Source: Limanda limanda
Lineage: Eukaryota > Chordata > Actinopteri > Pleuronectiformes > Pleuronectidae
NCBI RefSeq assembly: GCF_963576545.1
Contig: NC_083651.1
Location: forward strand, 10,156,386-10,220,385
DNA length: 64,000 nt
Reading direction: 5' to 3'
The notes below the pieces were generated by a model that was not told where the DNA came from, did no database searches, and saw only the letters and a program-made list of their open reading frames with translations. Below, in pieces: positions 49,201-61,529 of the stretch. The position numbers and the translations under genes were made by a program. Numbering within the stretch: position 1 is the stretch's first letter; each line of letters opens with the position of its first letter.

Positions 49201-52200
49201 CAAAGAAACTGGAGGTAAGGCACTCACTCACGGTGGGCACCATAAGCAAGCAATTAGCCAGTAAATTTCATTGCTGACCTTTTTCCTTTCGCTCAACTTG
49301 TTTGTCTGTCTCCTCAATCCCACCCTCCATCTATTCCCCCTCCCTGTCCATATCGACAGATGGCCGAGCCTTGGTCCACAGTTTGCAGGTGAACTTCATC
49401 CATGAGTTGGTTCAGGCACGTCTTTGTGCCGATGAAAAACCCCTGCAGGACATGTACAACTGCTTGCGTATCCTTTCTTTGTCTGGACCCATACACAGGT
49501 TTTTTGTGTATGTCTTTCCTGCAACCACTTGGCTTTTGTCCCAGTCTGTGAACTACTGCAGTAGCGTAGGGGTGTGTGTGGGTATCAGAGCATATACCAG
49601 AATATTGACTGGTCAAGCAGACGAGTGCAGCATTCCAATAAGAAACACAGCTGCAGAATGGCATCCTTTCATTACCCTCTCTTTATTAAATCATTCTCAA
49701 ATACTACAATGTCCAGTTTTACAGGCAGGGAATGTGCAGTGCTTTTTTTTTTTTTTACTGAGCGTGTCACCCAGCTATGTTATGTGAGGTGTTATTAATT
49801 CCTTGTTCAGATGTGAATTTCAGCACCCGTTGATATTTTACTTGGACTTTTATGTTTTTCATGTGTCCTCGCTGCAGCAAAATCACATTTTCTATGAAGA
49901 ATTATTGTCACGTCATATCAACAACAAAACCTAGGGCTTCTCGATTATGGAAAAAATCACAATAACGATTATTTTGGACAATATCGTAATCACGATTATT
50001 CAGACGATTATTATGTGCCCTTATTCTGAAGTCTATGCTTTATTCTTTAAATGACTGTAACCAGAAGTTTCACTCACTTCCGGTTCAGGTAAACACCGAT
50101 GACGGCTGCGTGTCTTATTCCTCCGTGAAACCAGGATATCGGTGCCCGGTTATTCAAACCCTTAATGATGGCAACCCTACCAATCTCCAAAAAACCACTT
50201 TGTATCTGAGAACTTTGAAATTTCCTCTCATTGCCAAAATGTCCCAATCTGCACCCCCCCACTACATGGGACGAATGGATGCTGCGCGGCCGCTACATTG
50301 TGTGGTGCTGCTCCTCGACAGATTCCCATACAAGAGAACTTTTTCGACCCTTTTTGTCGATTAAACGGGGGCTGCCCTCCCTCTGCCATTTTCCACTTGC
50401 GCTGTTTTTTAAATACCGCCGGTCACCACACACACACACAACTCGCCTCCTTCACTTCACGGCTGCTTGAGAGTGAGTGCCAGTCAGCTGTGCAGCGTCG
50501 AATGCCTTGGGGGAAGGGCTGAATTGCTCATGCGCTACTCTTTCGAAAAAAATGCCAAATAATCATTTCAACTCGATTATAGTAGTTTTGAGATTGTTTG
50601 ACCCCATAAATAAAATCACGATTAGAATTCGATTAATCGAGCAGCCCTTCTTCAAACTGTTGTTATCCATCCATATAAGAAGAAAGGAGCAGATTTGTTC
50701 TGATCAGACAGACTGAGGCCTGGCACTCATCAGTCTGTGGTAAAATGTATAGACAAACAACAGCTTGTTAGCATTCATGCTAACATCAAAGACCCAAATC
50801 AAGCATGCGAGCTGTGCACAGCCCCGCTAATCACAATGCTAATCAGCGCTCGCCTCTGCCTTTCCCCCACCAATGCTAGCAGCGCAGTGTAATGTGTCAA
50901 AGAGCGGTCTGTGTGGGGCACAATTAGCCCTTTTACCAAGAAAGTGTATGCGTCTCAAGGATGTGAATGTGTAGTGAATGTTAATGGGAAGATGTGTCTA
51001 CTTGTAATCTCTATTCACCTGGGGGCTGTTTCCTTTAACCACACTGTTTCCAGACTCCTTTTGTCTGTCACTGCAGCTAGAGGTGCTTCACTCTCAGACT
51101 ATGATGCTGATCAGAGAGCGATGGGGCGACCTGGTGCAGGAGGAGAGATATATGCCCGCGAAATACCTCACACTCACTGTCTGGAAGTAAGACTCAGATT
51201 GCAGCACATGACTGGATATGTACACATGTATTCACTCTCATACCTGCCTTTTTAAATGCTAATTCTTGAACTTATGCAATGTTTTCAAATACATACCAGA
51301 ATGTATGGAATGACTGCTGCTAACCCTTTGTTTTGTTTCTTCAGCCAACAGGTTTTGGGTAGGAAAACAGGCACAGCATCAGTACATAAAGTCACCATTA
51401 GGATTGACGAGTCAGATGGATCCAAGCCATTGCAAATCTCTCATGAACCACCTCTCCCGGCCTGTGACCCCAGGTTAATGGAGAGAGCGATGAAGGTGAG
51501 GCGGACATTAACGTAAAAGTCAGTTTGGCTTATTATTCAAACATCTCATCATTGAATGACGTTGGTTTTCTTTCACTCATTCTCTAGATTGACCATCTGT
51601 CCGTGGAGAAACTTTTGATTGACAGTGTGCATGCACGCTCTAATCAGAAGCTACAGGAACTGAAGGCCATTCTAAAGGCCAGCAATCCCAGTGACAACTG
51701 TATGTATTAACCTTCTCATTTCACTGTTAAACATATTTTTTAGGTATTAGAGCAAAACCATAGAAATCAGTGTTATTTACGACTGCAGCTGTACCCATGT
51801 GCCAATTAGCGAAACAATGTACAAAAAAGAGTCCATTGCTCATCATTTTAACTTTTGATCTTGGTTAATGGACTTAAAATATGGGTTTGAACCATCTGCT
51901 GCATTGTAGATGCTTACAAGTGTGTGTTTCTTTCAGCATTCATCGAGACTGCTTTACCAACACTCGTTATTCCAATCCTGGAGCCCTGTGGTCGTTCAGA
52001 GTGCTTACACATCTTTGTAGACCTGCACTCTGGCATGTTCCAGCCCATGTTGTATGGACTAGGTAAGTAGGAGCAGATATCATATCATAGGGGTTTCAAT
52101 CAATCAATCAATTTAGCTGGTGATTAATTCGAATGATTTCTAGTCTTATGATTCAACTGCGACTGTTTTGCTTGCCAGCTCATAAAACTGCTCTTTCTAA

Positions 52201-55200
52201 AGATCAGTCCATGCTGGATGACATTGAGAAGACCGTCAACGACGATATGAAGCGCATCCTTTCTTGGCTGAAGCAGCTGAAGTAAGTCCACCTCCACACA
52301 TAGAATATTATATATAAATATCACTGTTAACTTTTTTAGCTGGTGAGAGTAGTAGCAGTTTGGTAAACAGCAGTGATTGAGAGCAAACTGTCAAAAGTAG
52401 GAGCCACAGTCTGACACCAGATTATAGCATGTCAAATTGACTAACTGCAGTGAATAGCAGGAGCTGTTTGAAGCAACACTTGGCTAAGCAGGTGGCAAGA
52501 TGGGTGTTGAGATGAATTGCCAGGGCTGTTAGAGTCCTGCAGTACTCAGCAGTGTGAATCCTTTGTGCATGAGTATAATCCAAGAACTCTGGACTTTTTG
52601 CAGTTTGACTTTAATCAAGAGACTAACTCTTCCTTACTCTGGCCAGGTTCTGGTTGGGAGAGCAGCGCTGTCGACAGTCTGTGAAGCACCTTCCCACTGT
52701 GTGTACTGATGTCCTCCACCTCTCCAACTCAGCCTCTCACCCTGTCGGGAACTTGTTCAAACACAGACTCTTCATAAAGCTCACACGTCTTCCGCAGTAC
52801 TACATTGTGAGTTCATAACCAAATATATCCCTGAAAAGAGCTGAACTAAAATAACTTGAAGGAAATTGCACAGCACAGTTTATTATGTCACTCTCATTCA
52901 CCATCTTGTATTTTTTTATCTCTTCCTTGTAGGTGGTGGAAATGCTTGAAGTGCCCAGTAGTCCCACAGCCTTGCAGTACAAGTACTCCTTCCTTTCTGT
53001 GTCTCAGTTGGACGGAGAGGATGGGCCCATGTGTGCTCAACTACTGCAGCATTTCAAGCCCAACCTAGAACACCTTGTCCAGGACACTTCAGCAGTGAAA
53101 GGGGCCCGACCTGGGACTAAGAGAAAGGTAGTCATACAAAATTTCATCATACTTAAATTAATGGGTTTTCGCTGTGTTTCTTTAATCTACATGGTGTTTG
53201 TGTAGATGTCAATTCTAGACAGGTTTGACCAGCTAAGAAAATGTGGTTGGGAAAATTGAATAATAATGCCAAGTCCTCCCTCAAATGCTGTCCACAAGGC
53301 ACAGCTGACCAAGACAAACATTACAAAATGCTCCAGCGCTGGTGTATCTAAGGCAGATATACTGTATGTGTAGGCCGCATTCTTACAGCAATGCAGCAAC
53401 CCTCTTTGAATATATGTGCCCTGCTCGATATGAAAAACCATGTCTCCTGTTCATGTGTTTTTCTTTCATTCCTTGTCTCTGTGTAGACATGTGATCAGGG
53501 GGACCCAGAGCCCAAAAAGCCGAAGCGGTCCGGGGAAATGTGTGCGTTCAACAAGGAGCTGGCTCACCTGGTAGCGATGTGCGACACCAACATGCCTTTT
53601 ATTGGCCTCAGAACAGAGGTAACCCACAGTGCAAATCATTCTGTGTTCCATGTCCTGCTTTAAACCCATCAAGTATGGCAATCACAGTCATGGGTTTTCT
53701 GGTTAATTCGGCGTGTCTCTGTCTGTCTGTGTTTGTGTAGCTGTCCAACATGGAAATTCCCAACCAGGGCGTCCAAGTGGAGGGAGACAGCAGCAGTCAT
53801 GCAATACGTCTGCTTAAGTAATACTCACAGCCAAGTGTACATTTCTCAGTATGATCAACTTTTATCGCAATCATTGTGACTATACAAAATATTGGTTTTG
53901 TGCGGCAGGATTCCTCAATGTAAAGGAGTAGGAGAAGAGACCAGGAGGGCTTTAGAGCGTTCTCTACTGGACTGCACCTTCCGACTGCAGGGCAGGAACA
54001 ACCGCACCTGGGTGGCTGAACTGATGCTGGCAAACTGTCCTCTCAACAGCACACACAGCAAGGAGCAAGGTACACAACACGTACACACGATTTTATTTAT
54101 TTTACCTTTGTTTACCTAGGAAAATAGGATCACACCCTGTATTGATGTTAAAAGATGAGCCATGAGAGTTTTGCTAAACATATGGCTTAATGTGAATAAG
54201 GGAACTCTGCATCCTCCTCTAATTGAACCCATCTGTTCCCCTTCAGCGTCTACACGGCACGTTTATCTGACCTATGAAAACCCTCTGTCAGAGCCGGTGG
54301 GTGGACGGAAGGTTGTAGAGATGTTCCTGAATGACTGGAACGCCATCAGTCAGCTCTACCAGTGTGTTCTCAACTTTGCTCGTGCCCTGCCAGGTATAAA
54401 CTTGCTCATCTGAAAATCCGATTGCACTTCCATTTAAAATCAATGATGTGACAATTTGTTAATTTTGTTTAAAACAAACATTGGCATATTGACCATGTTT
54501 ATTTTTTCAATTTACAACACTACTGTGCATATAGTTAGGTGTAATCCCAGGCTTTGTGTCACCAGTGCTGACCTAATTCTTTGCAAAAGAACCACACCCA
54601 TCTAATCCAGCGGCATGTTGTGACTTCTTCCTTCCAGAGATGCCATCTTCCCTGAGCCAGTTTTCAGAGGTGCGGCTGTATAACTACCGTAAGCTGGTGC
54701 TGTGCTACGGCATCACCAAAGGCAGCTCTGTCACCGTGCAGTGGAACTCCAGCAGTCAACGTTTCCACCTTGCCCTGGGCACCGTGGGACCCAACTCTGG
54801 CTGCTCAAACTGCCACAATATCATCCTCCACCAGCTACAGGAGATGTTCAACAAGAGCCCCAATGTGATGCAGCTGTTGCAGGTGCAGAAGCAAAAGTGT
54901 GATCACGACATGCATGTGAACTTGTTTGATCCGGATCAACTTATCATTTCATATGTTTCACATTCTTTTACTCTCTCTTCATGCTACTTTCAAACATTGC
55001 TTTCTTTCATGTTCTTTATTTTTACATTGGTACTTTTTCCCGTGTAATTTTCTGACCATCTTTCTATTTGATTGTCTTCCTCAGCTACTTTCTGACACAC
55101 TTGCCCCTCTAAATGCAATCAACAAGCTACCAACAGTGCCCATGCTGGGCCTGACCCAGCGCACCAACACTGCCTACCAGTGCTTCTCCATTCTACCACA

Positions 55201-56158
55201 GTCACCCACCCACATCCGCCTGGCGTTCCGAAACATGTACTGCATCGACATCTACTGTCGCAGCCGCGGAGTGGTGGCAATCAGAGATGGAGCCTACAGT
55301 CTCTTTGACAACTCTAAGATTGTAGAGGGCTTCCACCCGGCTCCAGGACTCAAGGTATAACAAGCTCTATCTTTACTCTTTCTAGTTAAATAATACAATC
55401 GGATTCCAACAGTAAATCAGTTTGATGTTCAACAATTGTAGTACATGCAGTGTTTTAAATCAACCACCGTCCTTCCACTCTTTCCCTCTTTCTAGACATT
55501 CCTGAACATGTTTGTGGACAGCAATCAGGATGCTCGCAGACGCTCCGTCAACGAAGACGATAACCCGCCCTCGCCGGTCGGTGTGGACGTGATGGACAGT
55601 CTAATGAACCAGCTGCACGCTCAGCAGCAGCAGCAGCAGCAGCAGCCACAGCCGATGAGAGGGGCTGCGGGAGGTGTCTATCCTCCTCTAACTTCACCGC
55701 CACCAAATTACCACGCTAATGTAACTCCTTCAGCATCCATGATGCCCACCCAGTCACCAGGTAATGGTGCTTGCTTTGCGTGTGTGTGTGAGTGAGTGTG
55801 TGAGAGAAAGCGTGTGACTGATGATGTGTTTGTGTCATCGTGGCTTCTCATGCTGCCATAGACCTTTATGACCAACAAACCATTATTTTGGTATATTTCA
55901 CATTACTGCCGCCAACCTTTCTGCTGACTTGAGCTTTCGTTGTGTGTGTGTCAGAGAGAATGAGGAAGCGCAACCATGTGTGCCCATTTTTCATTTTGTG
56001 AAACCATGAGATCTGTTGTGTTCTTCATGCAACATGCACACACTGCGCAGCCGAGAGGGAACAAAGCATGCATTCAGTCCTGCTCCTTCCATTCCTCGCC
56101 ATCTCAGCCTGCCAGTCAGAGACTACGGCCCTTCCGCCCAGCTCTAGTGTGTGTGTCA

Positions 56159-56189
<31 letters not shown>

Positions 56190-58955
56190 TGTGTGTGAGG
56201 AGAACTTGTCAACCTTTGAGTCTGACGAGCCCTTTGGTGTGTGCATGTGTGTGTGTGTATGCAGGGAACATCCATGCCTCTGGCTCCCCTAGTGGGGCTC
56301 TGAGGGCCCCCTCTCCTTTTGGGCCCACCCCGTCTCCATCTTCCCTGGGTATAGCCATGAGCCAGACCAGCTTTGCGAGTCCCCACGGTAAGCAGGAAGG
56401 TGTCCTATTACCCTGGCCCGGTGGAAATTTGGGTCTGCTGGGCAAGGGCTGGAACGGGCTGAACTTAACACCTTTTTAAGACACTAGGCTGCAAACATAA
56501 ATCACAAATAGCCTGTAGGGTACGGGCATACAGTGGGCACACAGTGGTGTATTTGGTCTGAGTGTGTCGCTGATGGCTGTCTCTGGTTCAATCTAGGCGC
56601 TCTGGACCCCAGCTCTCCATATGCCATGGTGTCTCCCAGCCATAGGGGTCAATGGCCAGGTTCCCCCCAGGTGTCAGGCCCCTCTCCTGGAGCAAGGATC
56701 CCTGGAATGTCTCCTGGTAACCCGTCCCTGCACTCACCAATCCCTGATCCTCATTCTCCACGTGCTGCGACCAGTAAGATCCACTTTCTCAGTTTTGCCT
56801 CATATTAAAGAATTTAACCAGTTCAGTTACTACCAAGAACATGCTGTTTACTCATTATGTCTATCTCTTTTTTTTTAGGTTCCCAAGTCATGCCTACCAG
56901 TATGCCTCCACCCCGCAAGCTACCTCAGCGCCCCTGGGCTGCCTCCATTCCTACCATTCTCACCCACAATGCCTTGCATGTGCTTCTGCTACCCTCACCC
57001 ACGCCCTGCCTGGTGCCAGGCCTGGCAGGAAGCTACCTCTGCTCACCGCTGGAGCGCTTCCTGGGTTCAGTGATCATGAGACGACACCTGCAGAGGATCA
57101 TCCAGCAGGAAGCCAACGTGAGTGTCGCCGTTCGATGATTACTTGTTCGTTTCCCCATACATTTTCTTATCTGTTCAACTCTCTTCTCACTTCTACTCTG
57201 TCAATTCTCCTCCAGTTGTCCATTGTGAACTCCAATGAGCCTGGAGTGATCATGTTCAAGACAGACGTGCTCAAGTGCCGGGTTGCTCTCAACCCAAAGA
57301 ACTATCAAACGCTGCAGCTCAAAGTCACTCCAGAAAACGCAGGTCCCTGGTCGCAGGAGGAGCTTCAGGTGCTGGAGAAGTTCTTTGAGACACGGGTATG
57401 TAAATGCAGCATGAACTTAAAGGTCCAATTTATAAGTATATTCTTAGATAGTACAGAAAATAATTTCTCTGCTACTCATAATTAAAGTTAGGTATATTCA
57501 TCTCTCAGAGATATATGGTCCCCTTTGCATTTGATTTAAAAATAATGATAAAATCTATTCCTTTATATTCGTGTGATGGGCTGTGCCTTTAAGGCCACTG
57601 ACGTAGGAACAAATGCTCAGTCATTGTCTCACATATTACATTTTTCCATACTTTTCTTCTTCTGTTTTAGGTTGCTGGTCCTCCCTTTAAATACAACACT
57701 TTGAATGCCTTCACAAAGCTGCTGGGGGCCCCCACTAACATCCTGCGGGACTGTGTGCGCATCATGAAGCTGGAATTGGTGGGTAGCAGTTTTTATATCA
57801 ACGGTTGTTTCATGTATTCACATATTATGATTGGGTGCAAGACGTGCTCGTTTATTTATTAATTAGTTTTATTATCTGTGAAAATATTGATTATAGATTT
57901 TCCCACAAAATTTAAAACATGAAAAAAATGTTTAGCATCAAAATTCATTAAATATATGAATATGCAAACATGGCAACAATATATAGAACAAGTACAGCAT
58001 ATGTCCTGATATAACTGTCTGCAGTACAGTGTGTGAAAGTGTGACCACATTGCACAATGCAATACTGAAAAAATGTATTGCACTGTCCTTTATGACAGTT
58101 TAAGCATATCACTTAGTGTGTTACAAATTAATTAGTGCTGTCTAGAGATCCCTTCACCACTTTTCATAATGTACATGTACGGAAATATATGGATGATATA
58201 ATGTCTGACTTCTTTTGTTGTTGTACTGTACAGCTTACTAAAGAAAAAATAAGGAAACATCAGTTACCTTTTTGATGTATTTCTTCTTTGTTTTATGTAA
58301 ACCACTTTAAATTGCATCTGTGTTTTAAAAATGCTGCATTTATAAACTTTCCTGGTGTCTCTCCTCAGTACCCCGACCAGGCCGCTCAGCTGAAGTGGAA
58401 CGTCCAGTTCTGTCTCACCATCCCTCCCAGTGCTCCTCCCATCGCTCCGCCAGGGACCATTGCTGTGGTGCTCAAGTCCAAGATGCTCTTCTTTGTAAGT
58501 CTCAGCAGCTAGCTCTGCAAAAACAGGACAGGGTTTATACACTTCTACCTGTGAAGCATCATCTGAAACGCATTAACCGACCTTACCTCATGTCTGTCTT
58601 GGCTCACAGTTGCAGCTGACCCAGCGTATCCCAGTGTCTCAGGAGCCAGTGACCATAATTGTTCCCATTGTGTACGACATGGCCACAGGCCTCACTCAGC
58701 AGGCTGACATCCCCAGACAGCACAGCTCCTCTGGGGCTGCAGCACTCATGGTCTCTAGCATCCTGAAGAGGTTCAATGAGATGCACCCGGCAAGACAGGG
58801 TGAGAGGCGACAGAGAGCAGAAATTATATCACATTCTGTTTTCTTTCCTCTCCTCACAATTTCTCTTTTCTCTTATTTCAGGTGAGTGTACAATATTCGC
58901 TTCTGTTCACGAGCTGATGGCCAACCTGACGCTGCCGCCCGGCACTCGTCAGTAG
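46227..58955 (+). CDS. med14: med14: Mediator of RNA polymerase II transcription subunit 14, complete coding region, 29 exons
   Basis: MED14 (CRSP150/TRAP170) is the architectural backbone joining the head, middle and tail modules of nuclear Mediator, which links activators to RNA polymerase II. The joined exons give 1447 residues, against 1454 in human. The start is ATG at 46227 (context AAAATGG), opening [15 protein letters not shown]; the stop is TAG at 58953-58955. Visible parts: a Pro-rich leader; an LXXLL motif (LAELL, residues 56-60) shared with human; the conserved [12 protein letters not shown] and [20 protein letters not shown] regions; a basic KKPKR patch (620-624); [15 protein letters not shown]; a Gln8 run (997-1004) opening a Pro/Ser-rich linker; and a conserved C-terminus ([32 protein letters not shown]). 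Every junction keeps phase. The gene starts about 8.7 kb from usp9x and faces away from it. Confidence 0.97.
47483..48387 (-). mobile_element. 5'-truncated L1-clade LINE in a med14 intron, with poly(A) tail and 11 bp target-site duplication
   Basis: On the minus strand, ORF2 C-terminal text is plain: [20 protein letters not shown], then [20 protein letters not shown] and [15 protein letters not shown]. This matches the usual end of fish L1-type reverse-transcriptase proteins. A 3' UTR ends with AATAAAGTTCT and a run of A (T-run at about 47486-47495 on the plus strand). AGAGGAAATAT flanks both sides (47472-47482 and 48388-48398). The 5' part is missing, and a frameshift near 48150 breaks the reading frame. 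It lies antisense to med14. Confidence 0.9.
49933..50648. mobile_element. DNA-transposon relic with CGATTA-rich inverted ends in a med14 intron
   Basis: The left end is AGGGCTTCTCGATTATGG and the right end TTAATCGAGCAGCCCT. Subterminal stretches near both ends are rich in ATCACGATTA-type words. This is the widespread AGGGCT...CGATTA family of non-autonomous vertebrate elements, hAT-like by resemblance. I could not find a clear target-site duplication. The inside is not coding. Confidence 0.6.
51588..55354 (+). other. med14: med14 exons 10-20
   Basis: Exons are 51588-51699, 51937-52062, 52179-52281, 52647-52806, 52933-53127, 53487-53618, 53741-53817, 53909-54069, 54247-54393, 54638-54882 and 55085-55354. 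Together they encode the middle of the protein, including [35 protein letters not shown] and [20 protein letters not shown]. Exon 12 differs most from human around [15 protein letters not shown]. The donor of exon 19 is CAG|GTGCAG, so LLQ joins [10 protein letters not shown]. Confidence 0.93.
55622..55645 (+). repeat. med14: Coding CAG8 repeat (poly-Gln) in med14
   Basis: Eight uninterrupted CAG codons encode Gln997-1004 at the start of the Pro/Ser-rich linker. Human MED14 has a shorter Gln/Pro patch here. Pure CAG runs are prone to length variation. Confidence 0.9.
56150..56262 (+). repeat. TG/GT microsatellite cluster ending at the med14 exon 22 splice acceptor
   Basis: Several runs of TG units with small interruptions fill the 3' end of this intron. 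The last one runs straight into TATGCAG, which is the acceptor used. Confidence 0.85.
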
Positions 58956-59660
58956 TAACAACAAACTCAGAAACTGCACTGCAACTCAACTGGAATCCCT
59001 TTGAGACCGCGCAAGGGTCCACCCCTGAGCTGAAGAGAAAACAGCTCAGAGTAACACTTATGGTCCAGAGACGTCAAAAACCCCAGCATGTGTCCTCTCT
59101 GCTTCAGCCACTGGACTTCTGACCTGATGTGTAACCGCTGTCATGCAAGGGAGTAAAATATGTAAAGTCATGGAACACAGTCTTTATTCTTGAGAGAAGC
59201 TTAGAAAGAAGATTTGCTGTTCAGGTGGATCCAAGAAGAGGATCACGCAAAGGGATATAAATGTTATTTTTTCCTCCAGGTGCACTTGTAAACAAGATTA
59301 TCTATTGAAATATGGTTGTTTACGAAAATATGTACATTATTGTATATTTCAGTGTTGAAATGAATCAGGTGAGTTAGAATTTTGCTAGAGCCTGTCTTCA
59401 GTTTTTCTTTTTTTACTATGCTATACTGATATTATTGTAGTATCAGATATATTCCTCAGCACACTATTTAAATGCTTTCTTGCCTTTACACTGTCGAGAC
59501 CTCTGGATTTTTATTTCAAACTCTCCCTTTGGATACTGTAAAACTGTGACAGACTTTATACGCCAGTTGTATTTTATTAAGATGCATTTTGAGTCTCAAT
59601 TGAAAGATTTGAGACTTCTTGTCTGACTTTGCTATTTAATAAACCAAGCCCACAGCTGGT
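58956..59660 (+). other. med14: med14 3' UTR with polyadenylation signal
   Basis: Sequence after the TAG is A/T-rich and non-coding. AATAAA at 59638-59643 is the first strong polyadenylation hexamer, giving a roughly 0.7 kb 3' UTR. A second AATAAA near 59740 is a possible alternative. Confidence 0.6.
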
Positions 59661-61100
59661 TTGTGCTTTGAGGATCTTCCACTGGCAGCAGTACTAAAAT
59701 AATTTGAACATTTATTCAAGTCAAATATACCATACGACACAATAAAAACATGCAAATACATTCAAGTCCTGCTCAAGCAAAAGTATAGAATTTTTTCCCA
59801 AAAAATGTAGATTATATAAAATCAAAGGTAAAACTACTCATGCACAATAAGTTGATTCTGAGTTATATAATAATATTATTTCATGATTATTATACCACTG
59901 CTTTCAACACCCTGACTTTTCTCAGCACCTTCATTTCAGCTGCTCCACCTACACAGCCTCAACCTCATTCAGTGTTAATTTTTAAAATGAACTGACAATT
60001 TCACCTCCAAATTTTTTTAGTGACCTGAACACTTGAATTTCAACTCATTTTTTTTAACCTAAATTTATTATTGATGCATTAACATTTAAACATTTTTCTG
60101 TAAGGATGGAGACTTTTGGCTCTTATTTCAGGTTTTGGCAGTTTAATTTGTAATAAATTATAATCATATTTTAAAAACCGATCTTAATTCTAAAATATGT
60201 GAAATGATTCCAGAATAATTACGTAATGAGTGGATTGACAGAACAGTTATTTGTATGGGTAGTACTGTCATGTACAGAAACAATCTTTTAAAGTAATTTT
60301 CAAACATTTTCTACTGTCTGACTCTTAATCCTGTTTTATTACTTCCACCAAGGAGGTTGTATATTCGTTGCAATTTGACTGTTGTCAGGATTATGCAAAA
60401 AATTCCGAACCACTTTTAGTGAAACTGAGTAGGAGTGGGACATGGATCAATGACTAACTTATTCAATTTAGGTCCGGATCCAGGCATTTTGCAAAATTGT
60501 GTTTTTTTATTACATTTTCACGGATTTCCCTGGGAATAATTTGTGGATCTTGACTAAAAAAAAGAAACCGGCATAATTCGGGGACTGATATCTATGAGTG
60601 TGTGACATTTGGTGCAGCTTGATTGAATTTAAGGCGACTGTTCTGAGTGCTATTCTAGTTCTTTGTCAGATAAATACATGTTAATCCAGCATCCAGTTAG
60701 TTAAGCATAGTTTAACTCTGCAAAGGACTGGAAACAAGAGGAAACAGGTACGAAGGTAAGAAACACACCTTTAAAGCTCAGTATTTATTATGTTATGTGG
60801 ATTTAACAAATAATAATGTGCTAAATAAAGAATGTGGTAAATGGGTTTTTATATATAAAGTAATAGGTTGAATAATTGACAATGAGTTATCAATCCTAGA
60901 AATAAACGTATGGGAGAATAGAGCGCAAGATTTTTCACAATATGAAGCAGTTTATAATTAAATGAATGAGCACATAAAAATGACCTAATTTAGAGTAAAG
61001 AGTAAATGCTCTTTGTTGCTTTCCATGGGTTGGACTGGAAAACACATTTTGCTTTGAGGTGCATCCCGAAGAAGTGATGCTGCAGCTCATCTCAGAGACA
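59661..61100. other. Intergenic spacer between med14 and the right-hand gene
   Basis: The spacer is A/T-rich. About 60340-60660 is a dispersed vertebrate repeat: TATTACTTCCACCAAGGAGG, GGTCCGGATCCAGGCATTTT, ATTTCCCTGGGAATAA and GATATCTATGAGTGTGTGAC appear in the usual order. I can recognise the family but not name it. Nothing else stands out. Confidence 0.55.
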
Positions 61101-61110
61101 TGACATCATC

Positions 61111-61200
61111 CTTTATGTGTGTGTGTGTGTACGTGCACGACTGTTGTTGCTAAGGGCGTGGGCATTGTGTCTGAGTGTGTGTGTGTGTGTATGTGTGTTT
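61111..61200. repeat. TG microsatellites upstream of the right-hand gene
   Basis: TG/GT runs at about 61114-61130 and 61174-61199 lie roughly 350-400 bases before the putative start codon. They are simple sequence, and the in-frame Cys-Val 'proteins' they create are artefacts. Confidence 0.8.
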
Positions 61201-61529
61201 TATTATCTTCCTCTGTCTTCCTCGGCTCCATGGATCCCCCTGCTTCAGAACCGGATCCGCTCATCACCACCTCCCGCATGGAGACGACACTTCACGGATA
61301 AGGAAGCAGCCCTGTCTCCGTGCAGCACTCCCTCTTGCAGCCCGGCACTTGAACGCACCACTCGGAGACAGACAGATCCGATCAGATCCATTTAAATGAA
61401 TAAGTCAGACTTTATTTAACTCAGCCTCCACCGGGCTTTAACCCTGCGCTCCCCCCGGCTTCATGTGGCTTTTTACCCGCGGATCAGCTTCAGGTGAAAA
61501 GCTGTGATCATCATCTGCTCCAGTCAGAC

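Larger units (their letters stand above)
46227..51495 (+). other. med14: med14 exons 1-9
   Basis: Exons are 46227-46402, 46890-46916, 47024-47129, 48553-48726, 48834-48963, 49086-49214, 49360-49467, 51054-51186 and 51345-51495. Exon 2 is only 27 bases and completes the LXXLL motif. Exon 8 resumes after a 1.6 kb intron that contains a DNA-transposon relic. The intron at 47130-48552 holds an L1-type LINE fragment. Boundaries follow GT/AG sites, and the peptide keeps to human MED14 through [17 protein letters not shown]. Confidence 0.93.
55496..58955 (+). other. med14: med14 exons 21-29
   Basis: Exons are 55496-55760, 56265-56387, 56597-56773, 56879-57117, 57216-57395, 57671-57778, 58369-58494, 58610-58799 and 58882-58955. 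The first three encode the Pro/Ser-rich linker ([38 protein letters not shown]); the rest encode the conserved C-terminus, ending [14 protein letters not shown]. Exon 22's acceptor is preceded by TG repeats rather than a pyrimidine tract. Exon 29 itself starts GTGAGT, which resembles a donor but is coding. Confidence 0.93.

Noticed and set aside
49302..49787. A 161-residue plus-strand ORF across med14 exon 7
   Set aside because: It contains the exon in frame but continues into intron; homology and the GTATCC donor at 49468 end the exon earlier.
55976..56479. A 167-residue ORF with VCVCVCV stretches
   Set aside because: It is created by TG microsatellites in a med14 intron plus read-through of exon 22.
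61117..61395. Overlapping plus-strand ORFs upstream of the unidentified gene
   Set aside because: They are driven by TG repeats and lack splice links to the downstream exons; the ATG at 61530 gives a better continuous model.
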